Source: Paramylibacter ulvae
GTDB lineage: Bacteria; Pseudomonadota; Alphaproteobacteria; Rhodobacterales; Rhodobacteraceae
Length of the DNA: 64,000 bases
NCBI RefSeq assembly: GCF_014652655.1
Contig: NZ_BMZF01000001.1
Span: 310,001 to 374,000, forward strand
Direction: 5' to 3'
The notes under the pieces were generated by a model that saw only the letters and a list, made by a program, of their open reading frames with translations, had not been told where the DNA came from and ran no database searches. Positions 40,521-51,130 of the stretch are shown piece after piece; position 1 is the first letter of the stretch, and each line of letters opens with the position of its first letter. The position numbers were made by a program, and so were the translations under genes.

Positions 40521-42880
40521 TAGAACCGCGTATCAACCGTAAATCGGAAGGTTTCTGTTTCGTCATACGCTTGTTTTTTCAATGGCTTGGCAAAATTGAA
40601 ACGCAATGGTCCAATCGCGGTGTCCCAGAAAATGGAAAAGCCAACCGCCGAACGAATGATGGCGCTGTCATCTTCGCCGTTAAGATCAACGCCAAATGTA
40701 TCGTCAATTCCCCACACGGAACCAACATCATAAAACACACCGCCATAAATTCCGTATTCTTCTGGCAAACCAATTGGGAAACTGGCCTCTAGTCGCGCAA
40801 CGGCATAGGTGTTACCACCAACTGGATCACCTGTGGATGCATCCCGTGGGCCAATTCCGTAATCTTCGAACCCGCGCAACTGATCCCCGCCCAAGAAATA
40901 GCGGTTGGTGATGCGTGAACCACGATCGATATTGTGCAAATATCCGCCTTCCAATTCCGCAGTCACAACAACATTATCGTTAAAAAATGAGCGGAACATT
41001 TTGAAATTTGCCGATGTTTTAGAAAAACTTACATCGCCACCAAGCCCTGCAAATTCTTGATCAAACGACAATGTATAACCCGATGTGGGGGATATAATTG
41101 AATCACGTTTATCAATTTTATACCCAAACCCGATCGAGCTGGTCATTACCGTGCCATCGGCAACATCCGCCAAGGTAATAGCAGAAGCGTCCTCATAGAG
41201 CGGCACTGCATCCGTTGAATCATCCGTTTCTTGGCGTAACACTTCAGATCGGGCCAATTTGTAATAAATCGTAAAACGCCCATCTTCACCCGTTGGGAAT
41301 GACACGCGCGGGGAAAATTGGATGGTTTCAAAATCGACAGGTAGATATGACGATGACGTGGTGCGCCCGCTTAGATCAAACCCAACTGCCAAATCGCGAT
41401 CCAAAAATTGCGGTTCGGTAAAGGCAAGTTGGAAATCCTTTGCCTCGCCCGATGTGGAAATACCAAAACGTACGTTTTGCCCGCGGCCCAAAAAATTGCG
41501 CTGCGAGATTTCCACATTACCAACGGGACCATTGGATGAATTATAGCCAACACCAAACCCAAGTGAACCTGTGGTTTTTTCTTTGACGTTCACATCAATG
41601 ACCGCGCGCCCTGCCGCAGAACCTTCGCGTGCTTCGACGTTTACTTCTTCGAAATAGTCCAAGGCGCGAACACGATCGGCGGCCTGTTGAATGGCACGTT
41701 GGTTAAATGCATCGCCTTCGGCCACCTTGAATTCGCGCCGAATAACCTTGTCCAATGTGATCGCATTACCTTCAATATCGATGCGTTCAATGAATGCGCG
41801 TTGGCCACGTTCCAAACTGATTTCAATATCAAGCGTGCGTGCATCGTCGTTACGGCTAATAATTGGTCGCGCAACCAAGAATGGGTAATTTAAACTGTTC
41901 GCACGAATTTCAATATTATCCACCAAATCGTTCAGTTTACGTGGATCATAACGCCGCCCGTTTTTGATTTTTTGCAGGTTTTCAAATTCAGCTGCGTCAA
42001 CATCAGGCTCGTTGCTCACGATTGTAACATCGCCATAGGTGTATTGTTGGCCTTCACGGACATTGAAGGTTACACCAAAACTATCTTGTGAACGGGTTAA
42101 ATCGCTGGATGCTGCCAGAACTTCAAAATCGATATAACCGTTATTGAGATAAAATTCAGAGAGTTTTTGTTTATCAAATTCGATACGGTCAGCCACAAAT
42201 GTATCGCGTTTTGATAACGCGCGGAAAATGCCAGCGCGTTTGGATTCAATCACGCTGCGCAATCGACGATCAGAAAAGTTGCGATTGCCAACAAAGCTCA
42301 CGCTTTCGATTTCGGAAATGCTTCCCTCTACCACTTGAAACACCAGATCAACTCGGTTTTGCGAACGCTTGATAACCTTGGGCGTGATTTGCGTGGCAAC
42401 ACGCCCAGATGCGGCATAAGCCTCGGCGATTTTTTGAGTATCGGATTCTGCGCGGGTTGGCGAAAATGTTTGGCGCGACGTTGATTCAATCAAACCAAGC
42501 AAAACTTCGTCTTTCAGACGTCTATTGCCCTCAACGCTCACCCGGTTGATGGTTGGGTTTTCAAGCACATTGATCACAAGGTTGGAACCCTGCACATCGA
42601 TATCGACGGCCTCAAAGAAACCCGTTTGGAACAACCGCTGCACAGCAGAGTTAATCTTGGCTGGAGATGTCACAACCCCCAATTCGACCGCGGCGATTGA
42701 TAAAATCGTGCTGGATGCGATGCGTGCGTTGCCGCGCACCTCTACCGATTGGTATGAAATTGATTGCGCTTGTGCCACGTGGGGCTGTGAAACCAGCCCT
42801 GTTGTTGCCGATAATACGCCAACAAACGTAAGTTGCGCGGCCATACGCCCAGCGGCGCTCAATCGTTTGGTACTGCTCAT
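40520..42880 (-). CDS. bamA: Outer membrane assembly protein BamA
   Basis: Central outer membrane insertase of the BAM complex, 786 residues. A signal peptide (to about 38) is followed by five POTRA domains (about 42-370) and a 16-strand beta-barrel to the C-terminal phenylalanine (VDTRF). Conserved barrel parts are GFGVGYNSSNGPVGNVEISQ, SGEAKDFQLAFTEPQFLDRD and FFLGGDQLRGFEDYGIGP-like YFLGGDQLRGFEDYGIGPRD. Upstream lies the site-2 protease rseP. Confidence 0.97.
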   Translation of the reverse strand: MSSTKRLSAAGRMAAQLTFVGVLSATTGLVSQPHVAQAQSISYQSVEVRGNARIASSTILSIAAVELGVVTSPAKINSAVQRLFQTGFFEAVDIDVQGSNLVINVLENPTINRVSVEGNRRLKDEVLLGLIESTSRQTFSPTRAESDTQKIAEAYAASGRVATQITPKVIKRSQNRVDLVFQVVEGSISEIESVSFVGNRNFSDRRLRSVIESKRAGIFRALSKRDTFVADRIEFDKQKLSEFYLNNGYIDFEVLAASSDLTRSQDSFGVTFNVREGQQYTYGDVTIVSNEPDVDAAEFENLQKIKNGRRYDPRKLNDLVDNIEIRANSLNYPFLVARPIISRNDDARTLDIEISLERGQRAFIERIDIEGNAITLDKVIRREFKVAEGDAFNQRAIQQAADRVRALDYFEEVNVEAREGSAAGRAVIDVNVKEKTTGSLGFGVGYNSSNGPVGNVEISQRNFLGRGQNVRFGISTSGEAKDFQLAFTEPQFLDRDLAVGFDLSGRTTSSSYLPVDFETIQFSPRVSFPTGEDGRFTIYYKLARSEVLRQETDDSTDAVPLYEDASAITLADVADGTVMTSSIGFGYKIDKRDSIISPTSGYTLSFDQEFAGLGGDVSFSKTSANFKMFRSFFNDNVVVTAELEGGYLHNIDRGSRITNRYFLGGDQLRGFEDYGIGPRDASTGDPVGGNTYAVARLEASFPIGLPEEYGIYGGVFYDVGSVWGIDDTFGVDLNGEDDSAIIRSAVGFSIFWDTAIGPLRFNFAKPLKKQAYDETETFRFTVDTRF

Positions 42881-42948
42881 CGTCGTCCCCAGTATACTTT
42901 TTTATGGTAAACTACGACAATTCAGATCAAAGTTAAAGCCAGATTTTG

Positions 42949-44295
42949 CTATTGAAACCAGCGCACCAAATCATTGGATGTTGAATACAACATCAGCGTT
43001 AACAACAACGATAGGCTCACCACGGTTGCATATCGCACTACCCGTTCATTCATCGGCTTTCCAACCACACCTTGATACGCAAATTGCACCAAATGACCGC
43101 CATCCAAAACAGGCAATGGCATCAGGTTTAAAAAACCAATTGCCGTGGAGATGATACCGATCAATGCGATCAGGCTGATCCAACCAGATTTTGCAACGTC
43201 ACTGGACATATGCGCGATTCCAACAGGGCCTTGCAGGTTTTTCGGGCTGATCGCGCCTTGGAACATCAATTTAATGCCGCGCACGGAACCAGAAATCACC
43301 GCCCATGTACGTGACACACCGTTGGATACTGCCGTTCCAAACCCAACGGGGATAATCGCGGGTTCAAATGCATTGCCCCCAGAAATGCCCAATAATATAC
43401 GGGTTTCGATTTCGCCATCTGCGTTTTCATAAACCTGTTCGCGCGGACGGATTGGAAAGGTCAATTTTTCACCATCACGCAAAACCGTGATCGGAATTTC
43501 GCCCACGCCCACTGTTTTCACCACCTCGACCAATTGGCGAAATGAATTCACCTCTTTATTATCAAGCGAAACGATGAAATCACCCGCACGCATATCCGCA
43601 CTTGATGCGGCTGATACAGGCATGATCGCTGCGGCGTATGCAGGTGCGGGAAACGGCCCCGTTACATCAATGCGATCATTGCCGCGTTCAACCGTGTAAA
43701 TCGTGTTTTTGTTTGCTTCTGCTGTGGCCGCCCATTCGGCCATTTCAAGGAAGCTGTTCATTTCAACACCATCGACGGCAAGAATTTTATCACCCTCGCG
43801 GATTTCGTATTGCGTACCTTTGGGCGCGATCACCTTGCCCAAGGTCATATCATCGACGGCCTGTCCAGAATAAAGCCCAAGCCCCGTGAAAATCACAATC
43901 GACAGGATAAAGTTGAAAACTGGCCCCGCCATAACCGTCAGCGCACGTTTATAAAGTGGTGCAGTTGGGAAACTGCGGGCGGCCTCTTCTGGTGGTAAAT
44001 TGGCAAGATTTTCCTTGCCTTGCGTGCTGGCCGCATCCAAATCACCGCGAAATTTCACATAACCGCCCAACGGAATCGCCGCCACCTGCCATTTGGTGCC
44101 GCGTTTATCGTAACGTGAATAGATCACCTTACCAAAACCGATGGAAAACACATCCGCGTCAATGCCACACCAACGCCCAACGATGTAATGACCATATTCA
44201 TGGATCGACACAACCGTACCAAGCACGATCACCATCGCAACAACAACCAACAAACCGTTGCCAAATACAGGAATAGATTCAATCATTTCAAACAT
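42949..44295 (-). CDS. rseP: Site-2 protease RseP
   Basis: Intramembrane zinc protease that cuts anti-sigma factors and leftover signal peptides. The 448-residue protein has the HExxH motif at H32-E33-H36 (IHEYGHYIVG), two PDZ domains in the periplasm (about 135-300), and the third metal ligand in NLMPLPVLDGGHL near 400. The ATG overlaps the dxr stop by one base. It stands between dxr and bamA, as usual in proteobacteria. Confidence 0.97.
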   Translation of the reverse strand: MFEMIESIPVFGNGLLVVVAMVIVLGTVVSIHEYGHYIVGRWCGIDADVFSIGFGKVIYSRYDKRGTKWQVAAIPLGGYVKFRGDLDAASTQGKENLANLPPEEAARSFPTAPLYKRALTVMAGPVFNFILSIVIFTGLGLYSGQAVDDMTLGKVIAPKGTQYEIREGDKILAVDGVEMNSFLEMAEWAATAEANKNTIYTVERGNDRIDVTGPFPAPAYAAAIMPVSAASSADMRAGDFIVSLDNKEVNSFRQLVEVVKTVGVGEIPITVLRDGEKLTFPIRPREQVYENADGEIETRILLGISGGNAFEPAIIPVGFGTAVSNGVSRTWAVISGSVRGIKLMFQGAISPKNLQGPVGIAHMSSDVAKSGWISLIALIGIISTAIGFLNLMPLPVLDGGHLVQFAYQGVVGKPMNERVVRYATVVSLSLLLTLMLYSTSNDLVRWFQ

Positions 44296-45461
44296 TAGGC
44301 AACATCCTTTGTTATGCTGTTTTGCACAAATTCGCGCGTCTTTTCATCGGCAAACTGAATATTCGCAAGCGTCATATCCTGTGACCATTCTGACAACATG
44401 TAATGATCCAACGCCCGTTCAACAAGCGCAGCCATATCCAGAAAACCAATTCTTTGTGCCAAAAATAAGTCCAATGCCTGTTCTTTTGCGGCATTAAACA
44501 CCGCACCCGATAAACCGCCCATGTCAATCGCACGGCGCGCAAGTGCCACCGCAGGGAACCGTGTATCATCCAATTCGTTAAATTCCAATGAAACCAATTC
44601 CTTGGCCGTTAATCGCTGTTGATCCAATGGCGCACGATTTGGCCAGTTGAGCGCATAACCAATCGCACCCGCCATATTTGCGGGGCCCATCTGTGCAACC
44701 ATATTGCCATCGTTAAACCCCACGATTGAATGGATGATGGATTGCGGGTGAATCAACACCTCTATCTGATCATTAGAAAGGTCAAATAGTTCTTTTGCTT
44801 CAATGACTTCCATCGCTTTGTTAAACATGGATGCACTGTCGATTGAAATGCGTTGTCCCATCGACCAATTCGGGTGCGCTGCCGCCTGTGATGCATTCAC
44901 ATCGCGCATTTGATCAAGCGTGAATTCCCGAAATGGCCCACCCGATGCGGTGATGATCACACGTTCAACAGTTTCTAATTCTTCGCCATTTAAACATTGC
45001 AAGATCGCAGAATGTTCACTGTCCACTGGCAACAAGTTCGTTTCGTATTTTGCGCAAGCGGCACGTAACAAAGGGCCGCCACAAACGAGGCTTTCTTTGT
45101 TGGCAAGTGCAAGCGTTTTGCAATGCTGTGCTGCGATCAGGCTTATTTCAAAACCTGCAAACCCGACGACGGCCGACATTACCCAATCAACATCAACACG
45201 CGCCGCATCCAGTATCGCATCCCTGCCCGACTGGATTACAATATCCATACCCGACAGCAATTTTTCCAATTGCGCGTGTTTGGTTTCATCTGCAATAACA
45301 ACTGTATTGGGTTGAAACCGCCGCGTTTGTTCCGCCAGCAATTCAACATTGCCATTTCCCGTCAAAACCTGAATTTGAAAATCATCGGATTGTTGGGCAA
45401 TCACATCAAGCGTCGTTTGCCCGATGGAACCCGTGGCACCAAAAATCGAAATGCTCCGCAT
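44295..45461 (-). CDS. dxr: 1-deoxy-D-xylulose 5-phosphate reductoisomerase Dxr
   Basis: First committed step of the MEP isoprenoid route, NADPH- and metal-dependent, 388 residues. The nucleotide motif GATGSIGQTTLDVI is at 9-22, LANKESLVCGG near 124, PVDSEHSAI near 147, and ITASGGPFR and WSMGQRISIDSASMFNK in the catalytic domain. It supplies the isoprenoid for UppS in the same run. Confidence 0.97.
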   Translation of the reverse strand: MRSISIFGATGSIGQTTLDVIAQQSDDFQIQVLTGNGNVELLAEQTRRFQPNTVVIADETKHAQLEKLLSGMDIVIQSGRDAILDAARVDVDWVMSAVVGFAGFEISLIAAQHCKTLALANKESLVCGGPLLRAACAKYETNLLPVDSEHSAILQCLNGEELETVERVIITASGGPFREFTLDQMRDVNASQAAAHPNWSMGQRISIDSASMFNKAMEVIEAKELFDLSNDQIEVLIHPQSIIHSIVGFNDGNMVAQMGPANMAGAIGYALNWPNRAPLDQQRLTAKELVSLEFNELDDTRFPAVALARRAIDMGGLSGAVFNAAKEQALDLFLAQRIGFLDMAALVERALDHYMLSEWSQDMTLANIQFADEKTREFVQNSITKDVA

Positions 45462-45464
45462 GGG

Positions 45465-46241
45465 TTATCCCCAATTACCTGTGGCAAGCAAAACCAGACC
45501 CGTCAAAACCGCAGCCCCCATAAACCCGTCAAAGCGATCTAGCAATCCACCATGACCAGGGATCAGGTTTGAACTATCTTTAATTTCCGCGCGCCGCTTC
45601 ATCCAAGATTCAGCCAAATCACCCGCCTGTGCTGCCATGGCAAGCACAACGCCGTAAAAAACGGTTTGTATGCCAAAACCAGCGAAACTGACAAACGCCA
45701 CCCCAACGATTGCCGCCAACACCCAGCCGCCAATCGTTCCTGACCATGTTTTTTTGGGGCTGACTGCTGGCCAAAATTTCGGCCCGCCGATGATGCGCCC
45801 TGCAAAATACCCACCGATATCCGATGCGATCACACAGCCCGCCAAAAACAACAGATTTATCATCGATGTTTGGCGCAGCTGAACCAGTGCCGAACATGCG
45901 ATAAGAATAAGAACCAGCGCAACACCCGTCGTTAGCCGCGATTTTGAAACCCCAAGAGACAACAGTGCCACCAACACCAACGCAGCAATCGCAAAAACAA
46001 AACTGGGCGCAATTACATTCAGACCAAGCGCGAATGCGAAAACAATTGCCCCCACAATGACATACATCGCAGATGCGCCGTGCATCCGTAACGTTTCCCA
46101 TGCCATCAATCCACCGATCAAAACTGCCAGCGCCTGAAACCACATCCCGCCTTGGACAATCGCAAATGCACCAATCACGGTCATCACCACGGCGGATGCA
46201 AGGCGTGTTCCAAGATCAGAAAATTGTGCAGGATTGCTCAT
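45465..46241 (-). CDS. cdsA: Phosphatidate cytidylyltransferase CdsA
   Basis: Integral membrane enzyme of phospholipid synthesis, CTP + phosphatidate to CDP-diacylglycerol. The 258 residues include about eight membrane helices. The family signature is at the C-terminus: SWMKRRAEIKDSSNLIPGHG with GGLLDRFDG. The stop lies three bases before the dxr start, and the gene overlaps uppS by four bases (ATGA type). Confidence 0.96.
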   Translation of the reverse strand: MSNPAQFSDLGTRLASAVVMTVIGAFAIVQGGMWFQALAVLIGGLMAWETLRMHGASAMYVIVGAIVFAFALGLNVIAPSFVFAIAALVLVALLSLGVSKSRLTTGVALVLILIACSALVQLRQTSMINLLFLAGCVIASDIGGYFAGRIIGGPKFWPAVSPKKTWSGTIGGWVLAAIVGVAFVSFAGFGIQTVFYGVVLAMAAQAGDLAESWMKRRAEIKDSSNLIPGHGGLLDRFDGFMGAAVLTGLVLLATGNWG

Positions 46242-46954
46242 TTGGTGCCAACTGCGCCAAAACGGCGGTCGCGGTTGCGAAATTCATCCAAAGTTTGCGC
46301 CAATAGTTCAACCGAGAAATCAGGCCATGAAGATTCTTCAAAAACATATTCGGCATAAACCGATTGCCAAGGCAGAAAATTCGATGTGCGAAATTCGCCA
46401 GACGTGCGTAACACCAAATCTGGATCACAAATTTCGGCGGTATCCATTTGTTCTGAAATCAAATCTTCGGTGATGTCATGCGGTTCAATCTGTCCCGCGG
46501 CAACCATTCCGGCAACCTTTTGTGATGCACGCACGATTTCGTCGCGCCCACCGTAATTTATCGCAACGGTCATATGCAGGCGGGTATTTTCGGCGGTTTG
46601 CGCCTCTAGCCCTGTCATCAAATCTTGTAGTCGGCTATCAAGTTCGCCGCGCCGCCCGATAAAACGCACGCGCACGCCTTCGTCAAATAATCGTGCGGCC
46701 TCTGATCGGATATAGCGGCGAAAAAGCGCCATCAAACCGTTCACTTCTTTTTCTGAACGTTTCCAATTTTCGGTAGAAAAAGCAAAAAGTGTTAGGTGGC
46801 TTACGCCCAAATCTGGGCAGGCTTCGACAACTTCACGAACACGTTCAACACCACGCTTATGTCCCTTCAATCGTTCGAATCCCCGTGAAGCCGCCCAACG
46901 ACCGTTGCCATCCATGATGATGGCCAAATGCAAGTTTTCGGATACTTCGGACAT
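46238..46954 (-). CDS. uppS: Undecaprenyl diphosphate synthase UppS
   Basis: cis-Prenyltransferase of 238 residues that makes the C55 lipid carrier for murein and other polymers. IIMDGNGRWAASRGFERLKG (13-32) contains the catalytic aspartate, AFSTENWKR follows, and YGGRDEIV and LVLRTSGEFRTSNFLPWQ are family blocks. The usual RTSGExRxSNF is intact. It precedes cdsA and comes 27 bases after frr. Confidence 0.97.
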   Translation of the reverse strand: MSEVSENLHLAIIMDGNGRWAASRGFERLKGHKRGVERVREVVEACPDLGVSHLTLFAFSTENWKRSEKEVNGLMALFRRYIRSEAARLFDEGVRVRFIGRRGELDSRLQDLMTGLEAQTAENTRLHMTVAINYGGRDEIVRASQKVAGMVAAGQIEPHDITEDLISEQMDTAEICDPDLVLRTSGEFRTSNFLPWQSVYAEYVFEESSWPDFSVELLAQTLDEFRNRDRRFGAVGTK

Positions 46955-46981
46955 GTCTACGTGTTACAAATTCACAGGGTT

Positions 46982-47542
46982 CTAAACCTGCATAATTTCC
47001 TGTTGTTTATGTTCGATTGCTTCATCAACCTTTTTGATCGCTGCATCTGTCAGCGTTTGAATTTCATCAGACCAGAATTTTTGGTCATCCTCGCTCATAC
47101 CTTCAGACTTACCCTTTTTAACTTGGTCCATGCCATCTTTGCGCACATTACGCACTGCGACCTTGGCGTTTTCGCCGTATTGACCGGCAACTTTGGCCAG
47201 TTCGGCGCGGCGTTCTTCGTTTAATTCTGGAATTGGCAGGCGCAAAACCATGCCGTCAACCACGGGATTAATACCGATGCCTGAATTGCGGATTGCTTTT
47301 TCGACCGCACCAACCAAGCCCTTATCCCAAACAGTGACCGTAATCATGCGCGGTTCTGGAACATTGACCGTGCCACATTGATTGAGCGGCATATTTGAAC
47401 CATAGGCATCAACCAACACTGGATCCAAGATCGATGCCGATGCGCGCCCTGTTCGCAAGCTTGCAAATTCATGCTTCAACGAAGCCATCGCGCCATCCAT
47501 GCGGCGTTCCAAATCGGCGGTGTCAATTTCAATATCAGCCAT
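46982..47542 (-). CDS. frr: Ribosome recycling factor
   Basis: Splits the post-termination ribosome together with EF-G; 186 residues. The typical features are the long three-helix bundle and stretches [20 protein letters not shown] and [20 protein letters not shown]. The ATG at 47542 is chosen over a TTG two codons upstream, with AAGGA eight bases before it. Comes 23 bases after pyrH. Confidence 0.97.
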   Translation of the reverse strand: MADIEIDTADLERRMDGAMASLKHEFASLRTGRASASILDPVLVDAYGSNMPLNQCGTVNVPEPRMITVTVWDKGLVGAVEKAIRNSGIGINPVVDGMVLRLPIPELNEERRAELAKVAGQYGENAKVAVRNVRKDGMDQVKKGKSEGMSEDDQKFWSDEIQTLTDAAIKKVDEAIEHKQQEIMQV

Positions 47543-47565
47543 CTTCAAATTCCTTGTTCGATATT

Positions 47566-48303
47566 CTAACCGTTTTCTACGACGGTATATGTGCCCTCGC
47601 CGCGCAGAATGCCAGTCATACCACCCTTTTGCTCTAACGAGAACACCACAATAGGCAGATTATTGTCACGCGCCAATGCAATTGCGGACGCATCCATCAC
47701 CTTTAGGTTCTTTTGCAACACTTCGTCGTAAGTGACGCGATCGTAACGCACAGCATCAGGGTTGGTTTTTGGGTCTTTGTCGTAAATGCCATCCACCTGT
47801 GTGCCCTTGAAAATACCTTCGCAAGACATTTCGGTCGCACGCAATGTGGCAGCGGTGTCGGTGGTAAAGTACGGATTGCCCGTACCAGCGGCGAAAATAC
47901 AGATCCGTTTCTTTTCCAAATGGCGCACGGCGCGGCGGCGGATGTATGGTTCACAAACCTGATCCATTGGGATGGCGGATATTACGCGAGTATGAACACC
48001 CAACGCTTCCAATGCGCCCTGCATGGCCAGCGCATTCATTACCGTGGCCAACATACCCATATAATCGGCGGTGGTGCGCTCCATGCCCTGTGCGGAACCT
48101 GACAGACCACGGAAAATATTGCCGCCACCAATCACAACGCAAAGCTCGATTCCCTCGTCATGGACGGATTTTAATTCTTTGGCGATACGTTCAACGGTGG
48201 GTGGGTGCAGACCAAATGCTTGGTCGCCCATCAAGGCCTCTCCGGAGATTTTAAGCAGAACGCGTTTAAATTTTGGCGATGAATCGCCCGTTTCATTCGA
48301 CAT
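47566..48303 (-). CDS. pyrH: Uridylate kinase PyrH
   Basis: Amino acid kinase-family UMP kinase of 245 residues, hexameric and regulated by GTP and [17 protein letters not shown] (13-26) and [11 protein letters not shown] (about 56-66) mark the phosphate site; [16 protein letters not shown] and [14 protein letters not shown] the nucleotide region. It is the first gene of the long minus-strand run; miaA diverges on the other side with a 128-base gap that likely holds both promoters. rpsB and tsf, the usual upstream partners, are not here. Confidence 0.97.
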   Translation of the reverse strand: MSNETGDSSPKFKRVLLKISGEALMGDQAFGLHPPTVERIAKELKSVHDEGIELCVVIGGGNIFRGLSGSAQGMERTTADYMGMLATVMNALAMQGALEALGVHTRVISAIPMDQVCEPYIRRRAVRHLEKKRICIFAAGTGNPYFTTDTAATLRATEMSCEGIFKGTQVDGIYDKDPKTNPDAVRYDRVTYDEVLQKNLKVMDASAIALARDNNLPIVVFSLEQKGGMTGILRGEGTYTVVENG

Positions 48304-48431
48304 CTGCGTCTCCTATCTTATCTTTGCGCAAAATGTCTGAAATTGCTGTTTCTTGCAATGGCAAATGTGATGGAAATTGAATAGACAGTGATCTTCGGCA
48401 CCTTCTTGCCCGCTTGCCAAGGAAACTAATA

Positions 48432-49352
48432 ATGTTATCGCGTGTATTGCAAAACGATTTACCCGTGTTGATCGCGGGTCCAACAGCCAGCGGAAAATCC
48501 GCGCTTGGCATTGAAATTGCGCAGAAGTTTCGCGGATGCATCATTAATGCCGATGCGTTGCAAGTGTATTCGGATTGGCAAATCCTGACCGCGCGCCCGA
48601 TGGGTGATGAATTGGACGCCTGCCCCCATTTTATGTATGGCCATGTCGGTTTGGCACAAGACTATTCCGTGGGGCATTGGCTGCGCGAAGTTAGCGCACA
48701 GATTGATGCGGTGAAATCAAATGGGCTGCGTCCGATAATTTTGGGCGGCACGGGGCTATATTTTATGGCGCTGACCATGGGTTTGACCAATATTCCCGAC
48801 ATCCCCGCAGAAATTCGCGCAGAGGCAAACGCATTGGGCGCGGACAAGGGATTGGATGTTTTTGCCCGCGAATTACGTAAACTAGACCCCGCAACGCATT
48901 CAAAAATAGACACATTAAACCCCGCGCGCACCCAACGCGCCTGGGAAGTGTTGCGTGCAACGGGCAAAGGTTTGGCACAATGGCAGGATGAAACACCACC
49001 CCCGTTGTTGCCCCTTGACCAAACTGTTGCGCTTAATCTTGTCAGCAACAAGGATTGGTTAAATGCGCGTATTGATCAACGGTTCGATATGATGGTGGAT
49101 ATGGGTGCATTGGATGAATGCCGTGCGGTGATGAATAATGGTTGGGATGAAGCGTTGCCATCATGCCAAGCGATTGGAGCTAAAGAGTTGATCGCGCATA
49201 TCAATGGCGACATGGAATTGGTTACCGCAATAGATTTGGCCAAAACCCAAACCCGCCAATATGCCAAACGCCAGCGGACGTGGTTTCGATCAAAGATGAA
49301 AGATTGGCAACAAGTTCAACGGGTTAATGATGAATGGGCAATCACTGGATAA
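48432..49352 (+). CDS. miaA: tRNA dimethylallyltransferase MiaA
   Basis: Adds the isopentenyl group to A37 of tRNAs that read codons starting with U; 306 residues. The P-loop is IAGPTASGKSAL (about 14-25); NADALQVYSDWQILTARPM and ILGGTGLYFMALTMGL are the next family blocks. The donor, dimethylallyl diphosphate, comes from the MEP route that includes Dxr. The ATG at 48432 follows AAGGAAA; a TTG at 48414 is less likely. Convergent with the HerA-like gene. Confidence 0.95.
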   Translation: MLSRVLQNDLPVLIAGPTASGKSALGIEIAQKFRGCIINADALQVYSDWQILTARPMGDELDACPHFMYGHVGLAQDYSVGHWLREVSAQIDAVKSNGLRPIILGGTGLYFMALTMGLTNIPDIPAEIRAEANALGADKGLDVFARELRKLDPATHSKIDTLNPARTQRAWEVLRATGKGLAQWQDETPPPLLPLDQTVALNLVSNKDWLNARIDQRFDMMVDMGALDECRAVMNNGWDEALPSCQAIGAKELIAHINGDMELVTAIDLAKTQTRQYAKRQRTWFRSKMKDWQQVQRVNDEWAITG

Positions 49353-49365
49353 CCCATTCGCTTTG

Positions 49366-50916
49366 TTATTTACCTTTGAACAACCCACCCAAAATACCAC
49401 GGATCATTTTTTGCCCAGATTGCGTGCCCAACTGTTTGATCATGGTTTTTGCCAATGTTGTTCCCAAACTGTCGGATCGTGATGAACGGGTGGATCGCGT
49501 GGATTTCTTGGTCGTGTAACCGTCGAATTTACGTGCGAGCTTCAGCTCTTTTTCTTTGGCTTCCAAGCGTTCTTCTTCGGCCTCTGCTTTGGCGGCAGCC
49601 TCTGCGGCCTCTGCGGAACGTTTGGATAGGATTTCAAACGCAGATTCACGATCCAATGCGGCCTCGTACAGTCCCGCAACTGGTGATTGCGCGATTACGG
49701 CGGCGCGTTCTGCATCGCTAATCGGGCCAAGTTGCGAACTTGGAGGGCGGATCAATGTGCGTTGCACCACCGATGGCATCCCCTTTTTTTCAAGGGTTGA
49801 AACCAGTGCTTCGCCAACGCCCACCTCTTTAATCGCATCGGCGGTATCAAAATCGGGGTTGGTGCGGAATGTATCAGCCGCCATACGCAATGCCTTTTGA
49901 TCCTTGGGCGTGAACGCTCGCAGCGCGTGTTGCACACGGTTACCAAGCTGCCCCAAAATATCCTCTGGAATATCGGCTGGGTTTTGCGACACAAAATAAA
50001 CACCGACACCTTTGGATCGGATCAATCGCGCAACCTGTTCCACCTTGTTCAACAACGCCTTTGGCGCATCGTCAAACAACAAATGTGCCTCGTCAAAGAA
50101 GAACACCAATTTGGGTTTATCTGGATCGCCAACCTCTGGCAGAGTTTCGAACAATTCGGACAGCATCCAGAGCAAGAATGTCGCATAGAGCCGTGGCGAT
50201 TGCATCAATTTATCCGCCGCCAGAATATTAATGCGCCCCTGACCACCCGGTGTAGTTTGCATCAAATCCTCTAGGTTTAACGCAGGTTCGCCAAAAAACT
50301 GTGTCGCGCCTTGGTTTTCCAAAACCAACAGGCGGCGTTGAATGGCACCAATGGATGCAGTGGAAACCGAACCGTATCGCAGCGCAATTTCCCCTGAATT
50401 TTCGCCCAGCCATACTAACATAGATTGCAAATCTTTTAGATCCAGCAACAACATGTCCTGTTCATCCGCCACACGAAACGCGATGTTCATCACACCCTCT
50501 TGCGCTTCGCTCAATTCCATCAGGCGTGACAACAACAACGGACCCATTTCCGAAACAGTTGTGCGCACAGGATGCCCCTGTTCGCCAAACATATCCCAAA
50601 ATGTCACGGGGAAATCGTTGTAATCGTAATCGTCGAATTTGATCGTCGCGGCGCGTTCCATGAACGGTTTATGCAATTTTGCCTCTGGCGATCCTGCCTT
50701 GGCCAGACCAGACAAATCACCCTTAACATCGGATAGAAACACCGGCACGCCTTGGCTGGAAAAGCTTTCTGCCAGAATTTGCAAGGTCACGGTTTTACCC
50801 GTACCCGTCGCACCCGCGATCATCCCATGACGATTAGCGTATTTCAAAATCAGGTTTTGCGGTTCGCCATATTCAGCGCCACCGCCACCAATAAAAATGC
50901 GATCAGATTGCGACAT
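49366..50916 (-). CDS. HerA-like ATPase, DUF853 family
   Basis: A 516-residue P-loop ATPase of the DUF853 (helicase HerA-like) family. Walker A is [15 protein letters not shown] (about 34-48), Walker [17 protein letters not shown] near 255, and the arginine region [13 protein letters not shown] follows. The C-terminal 120 residues hold a charged coiled coil ([18 protein letters not shown]) and a basic, serine-rich tail. It probably acts as a hexameric motor, but the substrate is unknown. The ATG at 50916 has AAGGGG six bases before it. Convergent with miaA. Confidence 0.88.
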   Translation of the reverse strand: MSQSDRIFIGGGGAEYGEPQNLILKYANRHGMIAGATGTGKTVTLQILAESFSSQGVPVFLSDVKGDLSGLAKAGSPEAKLHKPFMERAATIKFDDYDYNDFPVTFWDMFGEQGHPVRTTVSEMGPLLLSRLMELSEAQEGVMNIAFRVADEQDMLLLDLKDLQSMLVWLGENSGEIALRYGSVSTASIGAIQRRLLVLENQGATQFFGEPALNLEDLMQTTPGGQGRINILAADKLMQSPRLYATFLLWMLSELFETLPEVGDPDKPKLVFFFDEAHLLFDDAPKALLNKVEQVARLIRSKGVGVYFVSQNPADIPEDILGQLGNRVQHALRAFTPKDQKALRMAADTFRTNPDFDTADAIKEVGVGEALVSTLEKKGMPSVVQRTLIRPPSSQLGPISDAERAAVIAQSPVAGLYEAALDRESAFEILSKRSAEAAEAAAKAEAEEERLEAKEKELKLARKFDGYTTKKSTRSTRSSRSDSLGTTLAKTMIKQLGTQSGQKMIRGILGGLFKGK

Positions 50917-51022
50917 ATTCATCCCCTTGTGTTCGTAACGTGAACATAGGCATCTTGATCGCCCAACGCTAGGTTTCAATCACAAAAAACGTATATTTTC
51001 GGGCGGTTTACCGTAAGATTTG

Positions 51023-51051
51023 TTGACGAAATCGATTTATGAGCGTATGTG
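51023..51051 (+). promoter_or_regulatory. Candidate promoter of a short RNA
   Basis: TTGACG (51023-51028) and TATGTG (51046-51051) with a 17-base spacer. The -35 fits well, the -10 is only fair. A terminator follows about 55 bases later on the same strand. Confidence 0.4.
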
Positions 51052-51057
51052 TGGGGC

Positions 51058-51130
51058 AATGTTCGGCCAGTCCGACAGGGGAGAAAGCTTTAAAAGCTAG
51101 AAAAGGTGCGTCATTGGGCGCATCTTTTTT
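51058..51130 (+). ncRNA. Candidate small RNA of about 73 bases
   Basis: Inferred from a promoter-like pair and a terminator that both lie in the 344-base gap between divergent genes (the HerA-like gene on the minus strand and the ialB-like gene on the plus strand), where no protein gene could use the terminator. The span holds three small stems: TCGG / CCGA (from 51063), AGCTTT / AAAGCT (from 51086) and the terminator stem. No known family is recognised, and it is not 4.5S or 6S RNA by sight. A 34-codon frame without ribosome site crosses it. Confidence 0.4.
51105..51130 (+). terminator. Orphan terminator in a divergent gap
   Basis: Stem GGTGCG / CGCATC (one G-U pair), eight-base loop, then six T, a C and four more T. 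It ends 130 bases before the ialB-like start codon. Confidence 0.65.
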
